The notes: a model not told the origin generated them from the sequence alone. 64,000 bases of DNA from Gemmatimonadota bacterium (GCA_003155795.1 PMEM01000004.1:1-64000), one strand, 5' to 3'; counted from the stretch's first letter, positions 1 through 8,953 are shown. Program-made: numbers and translations.

Positions 1-287
1 CAATCACCCATTGAACCCACCGCGGCTTTTTTCAGGATGTCGCGCTCCATCTTGAGCTTCGCAACTTCCCGTCTCAATCTCGTCAGCTCAGCCTGTTCAG
101 GTTTCTGCTGACCCTCGCCAGGAAAGGCGTGCGCCGGATCCGCTTTCTGCTCCCGCACCCACTTCCGAAGCACATTAGGATTGAGCCCTAAATCGCGAGC
201 TGCTTGAGCGACTGTGACACCGCGCTGCGTGACGAGCTGAACAGATTCCTGCTTGTACTCCTTCGTAAATCTCCGTCTCGTACCCAT
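1..287 (-). CDS. IS3-family transposase OrfA, partial
   Basis: The reading frame starts with ATG at 287 and is still open at the window edge (about 95 residues visible). The protein opens MGTRRRFTKEYKQESVQLV and continues with the helix-turn-helix of the transposase_8 (IS3 OrfA) family, then a leucine-zipper-like helix (LTRLRREVAKLKMERDILKK). The run CTG AAA AAA GCC near position 30 is the type of A-rich slippery site at which IS3 elements make a programmed -1 frameshift to produce the OrfAB transposase. It is not part of the neighbouring gene set and marks insertion-sequence activity at this border. Confidence 0.8.
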   Translation of the reverse strand, partial: MGTRRRFTKEYKQESVQLVTQRGVTVAQAARDLGLNPNVLRKWVREQKADPAHAFPGEGQQKPEQAELTRLRREVAKLKMERDILKKAAVGSMGD

Positions 288-349
288 CCCGACCTCCGAT
301 TCCTCTCAGTCCACCTAAATATGGTGTCCTTGAAACCGGCAGCAGCTCA
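1..349 (-). mobile_element. IS3-family element, truncated by window edge
   Basis: This is the upstream end of an IS3-family insertion sequence, read leftward. It holds the start of OrfA (287 down to 1) and about 60 bp of terminal sequence. Its outer end is judged to be near 349, because the sequence from about 190 to 349 is repeated in decayed form at about 8286-8444 and similarity stops there in both copies. The outer end read inward begins TGAGCTGCTGCCGGTTTC, a plausible IS3-family terminus. The rest of the element lies outside the window. Confidence 0.75.
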
Positions 350-424
350 TTCAGCCCATCGGTCCGAGGGCAGCAAAGCGGACTGGAAGACTTAAGAAAG
401 CGACAGCCCCAACCCCCATTGTGA

Positions 425-649
425 TCACAGTCTCCGCGCTATGCGAGTTAGCAGCGTGCGCCTACCGCTTTCCTGGGCCCAGAACGCAATACTAAACGTC
501 CAGATCGCGTAGCATGCCGCCCGAACCAGCCAAGCTCTATCCGAGGATAGGAGCACCAACGCTACGAATCCAGAAAGCCATGCAATTAGTGCTAAGCGCA
601 CCACATTGATCCGACGGCTTAGGGGAGGTTGAAGGAGGACTGACATCAT
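425..649 (-). CDS. small membrane protein, unknown
   Basis: A 74-residue protein beginning MMSVLLQPPLSRRINVV. Two hydrophobic stretches (about residues 17-35 and 45-60) could form a helical hairpin in the inner membrane. There is no recognisable family and no strong ribosome-binding site. It stands alone between an insertion sequence fragment and a secreted peptidase gene. It could be a real small gene or a chance reading frame; I give it modest weight. Confidence 0.35.
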   Translation of the reverse strand: MMSVLLQPPLSRRINVVRLALIAWLSGFVALVLLSSDRAWLVRAACYAIWTFSIAFWAQESGRRTLLTRIARRL

Positions 650-792
650 TAATTAGGCTCTGGTAACAGTAACTCCAGCAAGAATCACGCAATGCGATCC
701 GCCTATATGTGCCTAGTTAACTTCGTCCTCGGTTTGGAAAATCGCTTAAGGCGTGATGGTGCTGTTATGCACCAAGCAGTGAACATGGTTAA

Positions 793-1974
793 TCAATGTG
801 CCTTGGCCAGCCTTTCCGTCTCAGCGCGCCACCAGCCATCGATTCCGCGCGTATCAGTTGGGCCTATGAACTCGTGTAAACGCGCGAGCACTTCTGTAGC
901 CGAACCAGTTACATTCGCGAATCGTAGTAGGCCTGGTATCCCGGTACGGTGGAAGATTGCCTCCACAATGACTGCATCTGTTGTATACATAGCATTGCTC
1001 GCTTCCGAACCACCTGGAGAGTTACCACCTAGCACCTGTGCTATAGTGACGTCTGGGTGAGCTAACTGATACTTGTGCAGTAGAGTGTACATCTCCGTTA
1101 CTGGATGACCGTCGTGACCTCCTAACCAGACCGCAACTCCTTCATTAAACGCGGCGGTGCGGCTATTCAGGGTCGGCGACAGAACCACATGCACGAATTC
1201 GTGGAGATAGTCTTCACCGACTCTGGGATCGCCAATTAAGACAATTCCTGCCCGGGGGATTGAGCGTCCTCCGAATCCGGTCTCCGGTCCCGAGCCATCG
1301 GGGAAAAAGTCAAGGCCCATCGTGCGCCATGCTTCGTCCGTCGAGGCAGTAACGTAAGCGTCAATATGCTCTGGCAATCGAACCGAGAAGAGCCGGCCAA
1401 CCGAGTCAACGAAAGTGGCAGTTTCCCTCGCCTTGGACGGCGATTGTATCTGGCCAGGAGCGTACCAGAACGTTATCCGCCCAGCATTACGTCGAGCCCA
1501 ATCACGTGTGAGCCGAGGGAGTGCGCCTGCCAACTGCCAACCAAATGGCGATCCAGAGGCACGGACCGCGAACAGTCTCTCTAGGGCGAGTGCGGAAACG
1601 GGCTCGCCAGTTTTTGGACTGTTCGCATGGAGAAGTTTTACAGCGTAGACACTGTCACCGGGGAATGCTGGTGTGACAGCGAGGATGGTCACGTTGAATC
1701 CTTGGTATGCGTTAGTCACAAGGTCCCCAAATCGCGCGTCAAGCTTGGTTCCGACGCTCCATAGACCGCGGCGTCGAGCCGTGGAGTCAGGATTCGCGAG
1801 GTAAGCCCGGGTGAGCGCGACGATGTCGTGAACTTCGGCTATTGTTGTATCGATGCCAAATCCAAGCCCGACGGCTGGGGCGGGCGCTTGCGCTCCGATA
1901 ACAATTGGTGCTAGCAGCAATAATCCAACCGTGGCCGCACTATGCCACATTCCAAGTCGTAACCCGCTCGGCAA
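793..1974 (-). CDS. secreted zinc metallopeptidase (HEFVH, gluzincin-like)
   Basis: An exported protein of about 393 residues. The start is probably TTG at 1974, because GAGGAGG lies six bases before it; a TTG at 1989 and an ATG at 1950 are alternatives. The N-terminus is a clear signal peptide ending ...VIGAQ. A zinc-peptidase motif HEFVH lies near residue 258, followed about 20 residues later by NEG, which would supply the third ligand as in gluzincin-type peptidases. The rest is poorly conserved to my eye. It presumably acts in the periplasm or outside the cell; substrate unknown. It is transcribed alone and flanked by insertion-sequence material, so it looks like cargo. Confidence 0.75.
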   Translation of the reverse strand: MPSGLRLGMWHSAATVGLLLLAPIVIGAQAPAPAVGLGFGIDTTIAEVHDIVALTRAYLANPDSTARRRGLWSVGTKLDARFGDLVTNAYQGFNVTILAVTPAFPGDSVYAVKLLHANSPKTGEPVSALALERLFAVRASGSPFGWQLAGALPRLTRDWARRNAGRITFWYAPGQIQSPSKARETATFVDSVGRLFSVRLPEHIDAYVTASTDEAWRTMGLDFFPDGSGPETGFGGRSIPRAGIVLIGDPRVGEDYLHEFVHVVLSPTLNSRTAAFNEGVAVWLGGHDGHPVTEMYTLLHKYQLAHPDVTIAQVLGGNSPGGSEASNAMYTTDAVIVEAIFHRTGIPGLLRFANVTGSATEVLARLHEFIGPTDTRGIDGWWRAETERLAKAH

Positions 1975-2379
1975 GGTCAACCTCCTCAAAAGGAATCGAA
2001 AAGCACCTGTGCAACCGGCCTTTGGATGGCGGTGCTCTCTGGATGGATCCTAAGCTGTTTCGCTGATGGAAAATAGACAATACGCGCGGATCATCGTTTT
2101 GTCGAGTGCACCGTTGGCAGAGCAGAAGGAGTACCCTAGTTAGAGTCTTTTTTGACGGCGAGCACATCAGCGACGCACGCTTCCGTTAGTCGAGGTGGTT
2201 GTGATTGGACGGGCTGAATTGCCGATGACAGATCGACTGACAGATCGACTGACAGATCGACTGACAGATCGACGAATTCGACATCGATGCACGCTGGAAC
2301 CGATTAGCCCCGTTGCGCCGATGTCAAACCGATCGTAGGTTCGGGTTCGCTGCCGGAGTTGTAGCGCGCTACCGGTAAG
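1975..2379. other. intergenic stretch with tandem repeat
   Basis: About 400 bases with no convincing gene. They hold the presumed promoter region of the leftward metallopeptidase gene and a short tandem repeat at 2227-2274 next to the end of the IS at 2380. Small reading frames here are biased by the repeat and are not called. Confidence 0.5.
2227..2274. repeat. 12-bp tandem repeat, four units
   Basis: The unit GACAGATCGACT occurs four times head to tail; the last unit differs at its final base (GACG instead of GACT). The array is 48 bp, in non-coding sequence about 100 bp from the IS end at 2380. The array length may vary between strains by slippage; no function is evident. Confidence 0.9.
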
Positions 2380-2405
2380 TGTCAAGGTAGTTGTCGCATG
2401 ATGGT

Positions 2406-3504
2406 TTATGCTGCTGTTCGATTTTCCTGTCGAAGTACTGTGGATTCAGGGTTGAGTCGTACGTCCTTGATCGGTTCCCAATTGCGCACCGGCCCGGTCC
2501 AGCGATCAGGCCGTTCTGTGCGCGCAGTGTTGTACACCGCCTGACGCGCAGCAAGGATCTCGACATCACGCCTCGTGTGCCTGTCCTCTGGTGTAACGAA
2601 ACGAATTGAGCTGTGCAGGTGCTGCGTGTTGTACCAGCGCACGAAAGCCGAGACCCAGGCACGTGCGGCTTGGATGTTGGCGAAGGGCTTGTTCGGATAC
2701 TCGGGGCGGTACTTCAGCGTTCGGAAGAGTGACTCTGAAAACGCGTTGTCGTTGCTCACACCCGGCCTGCTAAATGATGCCAGCACGCCCAGACGCTCCA
2801 GTGTTACGACCATCGTAGCACCCTTCATGGGACCACCGTTGTCGGAGTGCAGTACAAGGCTACCAGGATCGGCGCGTTCGGTGTGACACGTCGCCGTGAA
2901 TAAGCTGGCCGACAGTTCCGCAGCTTCGACGTCGTACACCTCGAAGCCCACGATCTTGCGGCTCCAGATGTCCATGATCAGGTACAGGTAAAAGAACACG
3001 CCACGCACCGGTGTCGTGAGATACGTTATGTCCCAGCTCCACACCTGATTTGGTCTCGTTGCCAAGTGCGATCTTGAAGCGCTACTCCCACGTCGCACCG
3101 GCGCCTTGGAGCGACCACGGTGTTGGAGCTGCTTCTCTTTCTCTTAAGATGCGATAGATCGTGGACTCCGACGCCAGATACACGCCGTCATCAGCCAGGC
3201 GCGGCACGATCTGATTGGGCGATAGATCGCGGAATGGAGCAGAGTTCACGGCCGTGAGGACATCTATGCGTTCTTCGCCCGTGAGCTTGTTGGACGGTGC
3301 TGCTCTCTTAGCCGACCGCGTGCACCGCGCGTCTTCGATCTGTCCACCGCCTTTCTCGCTGCGCCAGCGCTCAAGCGTACGAACGCTCACGCCCATGAGC
3401 TCCGAGCAGCGTCTCCGCCGTGCGCCAGATACAACAGCCTCCTCGATCAAGGTCAGGATCATTTCCCGCGTCTCGCGTCCGTGGTATCGTCCTCGTCCTC
3501 CCAA
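2406..3504 (-). pseudogene. IS3-family transposase OrfB, frameshifted
   Basis: Two reading frames together make one OrfB. The first (3504 down to 3082) carries the HTH_21-like region and runs out as ...TPWSLQGAGATWE. The second (to 2406) carries the rve integrase core with the DDE triad: D in VWSWDITYL, D in VLHSDNGGP, and E in AFSESLFRTLKY. In the intact family the text would read on as QLQHRGRSKAPVRRGS. That sequence is present in the next frame from about 3135, so a single-base indel near 3135-3150 split the gene. Expression would normally depend on a -1 shift from orfA at a run of nine A (3525-3533). Confidence 0.8.
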
Positions 3505-3995
3505 GTCCCCCAGATCTCCTGGACTTTTTTTTTCAATACCAGCAGTGCTGCTGTCTCGGCCAGCGCTTTGTCCTTCCGACGGACCTCGCGCTCCAGCTCC
3601 TTGATGCGCGCGGCAGTGCGTAAGTCCTCACTCGAAGGTTTGGCGCGACCTCTGGCCATCTCTCCAAGCGCGGCCTCCGCTGAGTGGCGCCACTCAGCTA
3701 GCTGCGTCTCGTGCATCCCTTCATGCCTGAGCAGTGCGCCCAGATCACTCTCGCTGAGCCCGGCCGCCTCTGTGACGACGCGAAGCTTCTCAGCGCCGGT
3801 CCACGCCTTCTTGCTGTTCTTTGTCTTCCCCGAGGATCGCGTCATACCTCCAACGCTACCCACCTCGCGCAGCCACCGCGAGAGGGAGCCCTGCGACACC
3901 CCGGTTTCCTGTGACAATGCATTGGCGCTCACAGCCCTCGGGCCGGCCATCCGCGCTATCATCCGAGATCGGAACGCTTCACTGTACTGCGGCAC
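3459..3995 (-). CDS. IS3-family transposase OrfA
   Basis: A protein of about 178 residues from GTG at 3995, giving MPQYSEAFRSRMIARMAG, the usual OrfA opening of this IS3 subgroup. A longer TTG frame starts inside the inverted repeat and is unlikely. The N-terminal third is a helix-turn-helix that binds the IS ends (SQETGVSQGSLSRWLR). The C-terminal part is a long charged helix for dimerisation (IKELEREVRRKDKALAE). The frame crosses VLKKK, coded by a run of nine A residues at 3525-3533, the probable slippage site leading into orfB. It then ends about 60 bases later inside the overlap. Confidence 0.8.
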   Translation of the reverse strand: MPQYSEAFRSRMIARMAGPRAVSANALSQETGVSQGSLSRWLREVGSVGGMTRSSGKTKNSKKAWTGAEKLRVVTEAAGLSESDLGALLRHEGMHETQLAEWRHSAEAALGEMARGRAKPSSEDLRTAARIKELEREVRRKDKALAETAALLVLKKKVQEIWGTWEDEDDTTDARRGK

Positions 3996-4072
3996 AATTG
4001 TCTTCCACCTCGCCCCCTTTGTTGTTATACACACAGCCGGTTCACACCGGCCGTGCGACAACTATCCTGACA

Positions 4073-4393
4073 CAGGGGGTACGTCGTCCTCGAAACCGGC
4101 TTCATGCCAGCTTCTCACAGGTTGCTCACCGACCCCGAAGCGTCGCACCCGGTCGCTTGTCAGCCGCGCTCCATTCCCCGAATTACTTCAACCACTCGTG
4201 AAGATGAAGAAAGCTGCCAATATTTCAACGCGCTGAAAGGTCCAATTTCGCCTGAGGCACCACTCAGTGGTCTTCGCCATAGCCAAGCTCGACCAGCAGT
4301 CATCAGGGTTAATTATGGCAGGAAGTAACATTCAAGCCAAGATCCAATGTCCTGCTCTGCGCCCCTATTGCACGTGACATCGCCTACTCTGCC
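4073..4393. other. intergenic stretch beside IS end
   Basis: About 320 bases between the IS end and the next gene. No convincing gene. At 4088-4101 the sequence GTCCTCGAAACCGG repeats part of the terminal region seen at 326-339 and 8421-8432, so this may be a small leftover of the other IS type. The rest shows no structure I can name. Confidence 0.4.
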
Positions 4394-5503
4394 ATGCCTC
4401 CGATTGATCTTACCGCGGATTATTTCCGTTACGTAAATGAAATTGCGAACGAGTGTCTAAAAAGGGCCGTCCCAGCTGTCGAATTTCTTGAAACACCACC
4501 GTCAGGATGGGGAGAAATCGTTCGCCAGCTTGTCGATATCCGGTCCCGACTTGTGACATCTGATGACGCCGCAAACGCTGCAGGCATGTTGTCGACAGGT
4601 TATTTCGTCACATACATCGGCGCGGATCGCATTGCGGCTTTTGCTGCTCAGGCTGATATCTCGGCTAGATGTCAGCAGCTCTTTCTACAACGGCGATGCA
4701 GCCCGTATAGTCGCGGAGACGCCCTCTTCCACGCATACCCACATTTGTTCGACACCCTACTTAATGACGAACTCATTCCTTTGAGCGAAGTCCCGCGAAG
4801 ACGCGGTGCCGGCCACGTAGCGGTCGGATCTCACTTTGCAGCGATTGACGGCGCCGTCACACCAGAATTATTGGATTGGGTGACAGACACCTTTCCAACT
4901 TTACCGAAGTGGATCCGGCTAGATGCACACAGCCTGTGGGACAAATGTCCAATGCGAACTGTTCGCGAGGCGATCATTGTCCCGACAAGACCGGAATGGT
5001 GGCGAGACTTATCAGTTATCAACCGCACAAATTTCCATGCTCGCCATGACCTGTTCCCCGTTACGCCAAGCCCGCAGACTGTTCTAGAATTTTGGGACTA
5101 TGAGGTCCGACATATACGGAGGTTGGAAGTTAACGTTGCGCGAGACGGGCGCGGGACGCTAAGCCTCCTAATTGAAGAACTATCGCACATCGATCCCGCG
5201 ACGCAGCAGTTGCTTGGCTACTGCCTTCATTTGGATACTGTTGATCCGGTGGGCACATCGTTTGCGGCGTCGACGCTCTTACATCTCGATCTGGCGATCA
5301 ATCTTTACGAATGTCAACGCGCCGCGGAACGAGAGGCTGCCACCCTTCGCGACGGAGTCAACGTTGAAGCGACGAGCCGTACTCATATCTTCCGGATTAA
5401 CAATGTGCCCTTCACGTCGTTACCCGGCTTTTGTCGTCGGTTCTTCCGAGCGGCTAGTCTCGCCGACGAATATCTACACGCACAGTTTGGTGCAGAGGCG
5501 TAG
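4394..5503 (+). CDS. hypothetical protein, 369 aa
   Basis: A soluble-looking 369-residue protein starting MPPIDLTADYFRYVNEIAN. I see no signal peptide, membrane segment or motif that places it in a known family. It is rich in aromatic residues and histidines in its second half (for example WRDLSVINRTNFHARHD). There is no strong Shine-Dalgarno sequence ahead of the ATG. It converges on a SEC-C protein gene 40 bp downstream. The cargo setting (IS elements, dGTPase) would fit an accessory or defence role, but nothing in the sequence proves that. Confidence 0.65.
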   Translation: MPPIDLTADYFRYVNEIANECLKRAVPAVEFLETPPSGWGEIVRQLVDIRSRLVTSDDAANAAGMLSTGYFVTYIGADRIAAFAAQADISARCQQLFLQRRCSPYSRGDALFHAYPHLFDTLLNDELIPLSEVPRRRGAGHVAVGSHFAAIDGAVTPELLDWVTDTFPTLPKWIRLDAHSLWDKCPMRTVREAIIVPTRPEWWRDLSVINRTNFHARHDLFPVTPSPQTVLEFWDYEVRHIRRLEVNVARDGRGTLSLLIEELSHIDPATQQLLGYCLHLDTVDPVGTSFAASTLLHLDLAINLYECQRAAEREAATLRDGVNVEATSRTHIFRINNVPFTSLPGFCRRFFRAASLADEYLHAQFGAEA

Positions 5504-5542
5504 TCGATGTCTGTTAGCACCTTGCCACAATCTCGTCGCCAC

Positions 5543-6151
5543 TCAGCTCAGCTTGCCATGGCACTTCTTGTACTTCTTACCGCTGCCACAGGGACATGGA
5601 TCGTTTCTTGGGGCTGTTGGATAAGGAGAGCGTAACATTTCCTCTAATTGCGCCATGCGCTGTATAACTGGCATTATCTCCTCTGCCGGTACACTCACAG
5701 CTCCGAACTGCACTGCTTTGGGGCCACGATTTATAATCTCAAACCTTGCTTCCGCGAGACTGATGAATTCATGAATCACCGGATCGTCGCGGAGGGGTCG
5801 ACGAATGTTATCGAGTGAGCGTCCTTCGAATACTCGAATCGGATCTGGGACAAATGCTATGATGCGCTCATCGTCGACACGTGGTGTCACGTCCACTGGA
5901 CGGCCGTCCGGCGCACGCCATATTGCGTGGAACTCAGCCTCGATGAGCACAGTGGGCCATTCCCAAATTGCCCATCCGTATTCGATTTCACCGCCGTGCT
6001 CCATGACTTGCCGTTCGACGTTTGCAAAGCACTCGTTGATTTCGCCATCTACACGTGGCTCTACACCAACGAAGACTGGCAGGCCGCCAGCGACGGCGGT
6101 CTCTGCAATCGACAGTACGTCTCGACTGATAATACGAGGGGCACGCGTCAA
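5543..6151 (-). CDS. SEC-C motif protein
   Basis: About 202 residues from a TTG start; no ATG is available before residue 50, so the exact start is uncertain. The last 20 residues carry a SEC-C zinc-binding motif ([16 protein letters not shown]), the same metal-binding tail found at the end of SecA and in many small accessory proteins. The first 180 residues resemble no family I can name; they contain a segment rich in Trp and acidic residues ([17 protein letters not shown]). SEC-C tails usually act as small zinc modules for protein or nucleic-acid contact. The job here is unknown. Confidence 0.75.
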   Translation of the reverse strand: MTRAPRIISRDVLSIAETAVAGGLPVFVGVEPRVDGEINECFANVERQVMEHGGEIEYGWAIWEWPTVLIEAEFHAIWRAPDGRPVDVTPRVDDERIIAFVPDPIRVFEGRSLDNIRRPLRDDPVIHEFISLAEARFEIINRGPKAVQFGAVSVPAEEIMPVIQRMAQLEEMLRSPYPTAPRNDPCPCGSGKKYKKCHGKLS

Positions 6152-6235
6152 CAGTAGTAAATCAGAGGTCGGTTACGCCATCCACAGTACCGCGAGGCCG
6201 CGGCTGTGGACACTATCGTTAACGGGAAAAGAGTC

Positions 6236-6571
6236 TCATTTCTTGCCGCCGGCCTGTAGTTGCGCCCCCAGCGCCAGAGCTTGCCGCCGCACCTCTTCGC
6301 TAATAACGAACCGCTTTCCAACGAGGTCGAGTGTCGTCATGATGAACGCACCTGGGTCATGCTGGCGGTATGTTAACGTCTTGGTATCCAAATCGGTAAG
6401 CCTTGGATCGAACGTATTATACAGATCTTCGTACGTCACCCCTTCCGCTGCGCTGTTCGTAACTGCTACGAGTCGTACGCCGATATCCCGACTTACCACA
6501 CCACCATCTATGCTAACGCCACGTCTCAACAGATGAGAATAGAGCGCCGGCGTAATACCGTGAATTCTCAT
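6236..6571 (-). CDS. hypothetical protein, 111 aa
   Basis: A 111-residue soluble protein starting MRIHGITPALYSHLLRRGV. No known domain recognised. It follows the dGTPase-type gene by 46 bp on the same strand and probably shares its transcript, as the third gene after a small 84-residue protein and the HD hydrolase. AGGA a few bases before the ATG supports the start. It could be a partner of the hydrolase; this is inference from order only. Confidence 0.55.
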   Translation of the reverse strand: MRIHGITPALYSHLLRRGVSIDGGVVSRDIGVRLVAVTNSAAEGVTYEDLYNTFDPRLTDLDTKTLTYRQHDPGAFIMTTLDLVGKRFVISEEVRRQALALGAQLQAGGKK

Positions 6572-6617
6572 GTCCTATACTGTTGCAAATTGGCCACGCA
6601 AGTAACACGATCGTAGG

Positions 6618-7916
6618 TCACGGTCCAAGAGCATCTCGCACACTTCCTACTGCAATTCCTGTTAGTCGATGAGCCATCTTCGTCGCCTGCTCGTCTCCGA
6701 AACTGGCAACGATGTCGATCGCAAGCCGTACTGCGTCCGGTGATGATGTCGCGTGGCCTGCAATGAGACTCTCGGCCTCCTCACGAAATAACGGCGGGAT
6801 GACATCCAGCTGATCGTGGTTGATGGCGTCGTGATATATCGTGAAGAGTTCTCGGATAATGCGGCGCTGTCCAGTCTGGAGGCTCGCGAGGCGAGGGTTC
6901 GTTATGACGAAGTCCCAGACGAGTTGCTTGAGGAACTGAATATCGAGTTTCCGAGCTGGGGTGATCTCCACCCTCCAGACGCAGGTGGGGTCTGATTGCA
7001 GCGTCACAGCTTGGACGAAATTGCCAATTTGCGTTGATGTGAACGCCCGAAGTCCAGCTCGCTGCGCTCTCGTGCCAGAATAGGGCAAGCCTAAACGCAC
7101 AAGACCGAGAAGATTCTCGAGCTGCCTCATCTCCGGCATCGCAATCATTGGTCCGCCTTGCTGCTGCCAACGTGCGAGGAAGTCGTAAAATTGCGACCGA
7201 TCCGTAGCAAGCTGGTCGAGAGGCAGCAGACCTGCCCTGTAGAAGTCATCCACATCGTGAACGCTATAGGCAATGTCATCGGCGAGATCCATGATCTGCG
7301 CTTCGGGACACTGTTCGAATGCTGCTGGCCCAAGCACGCGAGCGAAGTCGAATGCTACGTCGTCGCTGGCGTATGCTCCGAACTTACCTTTTTTATGTGG
7401 TGACGTCGTGGGAGGAATTTTGGTCGCCACCCACGGATACTTGAGCACCGCGTTTAGCGAGGCCCTTGTAAGGTCGAGACCGTTCGGCCACCTAGGCCCG
7501 AGCTCGGCCAGACGGGTAATGATCCGAAAGGATTGAGCATTGCCCTCGAATCCGTCGGAGAGACCATTGGCATGCGCGATTCGATTTAGCTCGTCCTCCG
7601 CTGCATGGCCGAATGGAGGGTGGCCGAGATCATGTGCCATCGCTGCGCATTCTACGACGTCTGGATCAATGTAGCCGTTCGCAGTCGGAAATTGCGCGCG
7701 AAGTAACTCGGCAAGGCGGCGGCCAATCTGCGCGACTTCGAGCGTGTGTGTGAGCCGATTGTGGAAAATGTAACCTTCGAGCGGTCCGACAACTTGTGTA
7801 ACCGTCGCAAGACGCCGGAATGCTAGCGAGTACAGGACTCGGTCACGGTCCTTTTGTCCTGGTGTCCGTTGTTGTTGACGTTTAAGTGCGCCAGAAATAC
7901 GGTCATCTCGCGCCAT
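6618..7916 (-). CDS. dgt: dGTPase-type dNTP triphosphohydrolase (HD domain)
   Basis: A 432-residue HD-superfamily enzyme of the dGTPase family, which removes triphosphate from deoxynucleotides (dNTP to deoxynucleoside plus PPPi). Metal-binding residues are visible: H57 (RLTHTLE), H95-D96 (AMAHDLGHPPFGH), and a later D in DLADDIAYSVHD near residue 225. The family motif EGNAQSFRI is at about 124. The length fits the short class of about 430 residues. Such enzymes adjust dNTP pools, and some act in phage defence by draining dNTPs. An 84-residue gene ends 16 bp upstream and a 111-residue gene follows, so this is likely a three-gene operon in an IS-bordered cargo patch. Confidence 0.85.
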   Translation of the reverse strand: MARDDRISGALKRQQQRTPGQKDRDRVLYSLAFRRLATVTQVVGPLEGYIFHNRLTHTLEVAQIGRRLAELLRAQFPTANGYIDPDVVECAAMAHDLGHPPFGHAAEDELNRIAHANGLSDGFEGNAQSFRIITRLAELGPRWPNGLDLTRASLNAVLKYPWVATKIPPTTSPHKKGKFGAYASDDVAFDFARVLGPAAFEQCPEAQIMDLADDIAYSVHDVDDFYRAGLLPLDQLATDRSQFYDFLARWQQQGGPMIAMPEMRQLENLLGLVRLGLPYSGTRAQRAGLRAFTSTQIGNFVQAVTLQSDPTCVWRVEITPARKLDIQFLKQLVWDFVITNPRLASLQTGQRRIIRELFTIYHDAINHDQLDVIPPLFREEAESLIAGHATSSPDAVRLAIDIVASFGDEQATKMAHRLTGIAVGSVRDALGP

Positions 7917-7932
7917 CTGCTAAAACAGTCGA

Positions 7933-8187
7933 CTAGGCGAACGCAGCGTTCTGAGCGGTTCCTTGCCAGGCGTCGTGCTCAGTTCGTAGGAGGCTATGGT
8001 CTGGAGTTTGTATGACAGCACCGCTACTCAACAATCCCCAGAGCGCAATCCTCAGGGTTTCAGCGGTGAGTCCCGCTTGACGTTTTTCAGCAGCTCGCAC
8101 AAGGAGATCCGTCGGCGTTATCGCGTCCGTGTTCGAGAGCAGATCTAACAGAATCTTTTCTGCACGTTCCAGCGTTTCGTCGCTCAT
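7933..8187 (-). CDS. small hypothetical protein upstream of dGTPase
   Basis: An 84-residue, mainly helical acidic protein (MSDETLERAEKILLDLLSN). A strong AGGAGG lies eight bases before the ATG, so the start is well supported. Its middle part (TAETLRIALWGLLSSGAVI) resembles a winged-helix or small regulatory fold, but I cannot assign a family. It is the first gene of the apparent operon with the dGTPase-type enzyme, 16 bp ahead of it, and may regulate or bind that enzyme. Confidence 0.6.
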   Translation of the reverse strand: MSDETLERAEKILLDLLSNTDAITPTDLLVRAAEKRQAGLTAETLRIALWGLLSSGAVIQTPDHSLLRTEHDAWQGTAQNAAFA

Positions 8188-8285
8188 AAACCCAGCCTCC
8201 TAATTTGGCGAAGTCGTGCGTCTGACCTGCCCCTTAAGATTACTATCCTTTTACGTACATCGCCAGTCGGAAGACGCTGTGATTC

Positions 8286-8444
8286 CCGAATTGCGAGCTG
8301 CTGGAAGATCGTGGCCGACGGTGCATGACAGTTAAGCAGCTCCTTGCTTATACTCTCTCGTGAATCTCCATTCTCTATCCATCTCGACCTCCGATCTCTC
8401 TCAGTCCACCTAAATATGGTGTCCTCGAAACCAACAGCAGCTCA
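8286..8444 (-). mobile_element. decayed IS3 terminus (solo remnant)
   Basis: This stretch is a degenerate copy of 190-349: it repeats the start of OrfA (no longer an open frame) and the outer end, including CCACCTAAATATGGTGTCC. It lies in the same orientation as the copy at the window start. The two therefore frame the 350-8285 segment like remnants of direct IS insertions. The remainder of this copy has been lost. Confidence 0.65.
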
Positions 8445-8467
8445 CACCGAGCGATTTCTCGGACGTC

Positions 8468-8953
8468 TTAAAGAGCGGCGGCGATGGCCCTACCGAGTGC
8501 CCGCGCCGCGCGCGCGTTCGCCTCGATTTCTCGGCTTACCGTTTTTGGAAAGAACCCCGCGTAAAGCAAGCCTTGGCGCATATCTTCATGGTGGACAGCA
8601 CCGCCGAAGTGTGCGTTCAACCGATCGGTGATTTCTTGTGGTACATAAAAATGCCACTCCGGCCCAGAGGTCGACTCAACAGTCCAAGGATCGTCAGCTA
8701 GGTCGGTTGGATCGAAGCCATAATCGCGAGCCACCATAACCAGCTCCCACACGTCAGGCCCTTGCCGGAGCGAAGCGCGGCGCCCGGAGACACCATCACG
8801 GAAGTGAAGGCGCGGCAGATGTTGCAGAGTCCACCACTCTTCGGCCACATGGCGCAGACCCGCCGATGGGGTCTCACCTCGGTCGCGCCAGAAACCTTCG
8901 AGGGCCGCTTTGAGCTTCGGATGAAGACGGGTAGTGATTCCATCGTTGGGCAT
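8468..8953 (-). CDS. ribbon-helix-helix protein with DUF433-like segment
   Basis: A 161-residue protein. The start is ATG at 8953, supported by GAGGAGG just upstream; a frame opening at 8998 is longer but lacks this site. The first 45 residues look like a ribbon-helix-helix DNA-binding unit (ITTRLHPKLKAALEGFW). They are followed by a DUF433/antitoxin-like stretch (FRDGVSGRRASLRQGPDVWE). Proteins of this type are often VapB-like antitoxins or autoregulators. No toxin gene is adjacent: upstream is an unassigned region and downstream is an IS remnant that may have removed a partner. Function assigned by resemblance only. Confidence 0.6.
   Translation of the reverse strand: MPNDGITTRLHPKLKAALEGFWRDRGETPSAGLRHVAEEWWTLQHLPRLHFRDGVSGRRASLRQGPDVWELVMVARDYGFDPTDLADDPWTVESTSGPEWHFYVPQEITDRLNAHFGGAVHHEDMRQGLLYAGFFPKTVSREIEANARAARALGRAIAAAL

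Larger units (their letters stand above)
2380..4072 (-). mobile_element. IS3-family insertion sequence with inverted ends
   Basis: The element is bounded by imperfect 19-bp inverted repeats: TGTCAAGGTAGTTGTCGCA at 2380-2398 and the complement of TGTCAGGATAGTTGTCGCA at 4054-4072. They begin TGT, as is common in the IS3 family. The length is about 1693 bp. Inside are orfA (start near 3995) and orfB, read leftward. No clear target-site duplication flanks the ends, so the insertion is old or one end was rearranged. orfB carries a frameshift near 3140, so this copy is probably not autonomously active. Confidence 0.85.

Noticed and set aside
2227-2274. Possible CRISPR array
   Set aside because: Units are 12 bp and directly adjacent with no spacers; no cas genes nearby.
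2167-2385. Leftward 72-aa frame with repeated SVSR
   Set aside because: It is only the translation of the 12-bp tandem repeat and has no start signal.
3481-4236. Rightward 251-aa open frame over the IS
   Set aside because: It is antisense to the OrfA gene, whose helix-turn-helix and slippage site are clear; the composition is Ser/Arg-rich as for a shadow frame.
5805-6536. Rightward 243-aa open frame
   Set aside because: Antisense to the SEC-C gene and the 111-aa gene; composition is Ser/Thr/Arg-rich and no domain is seen.
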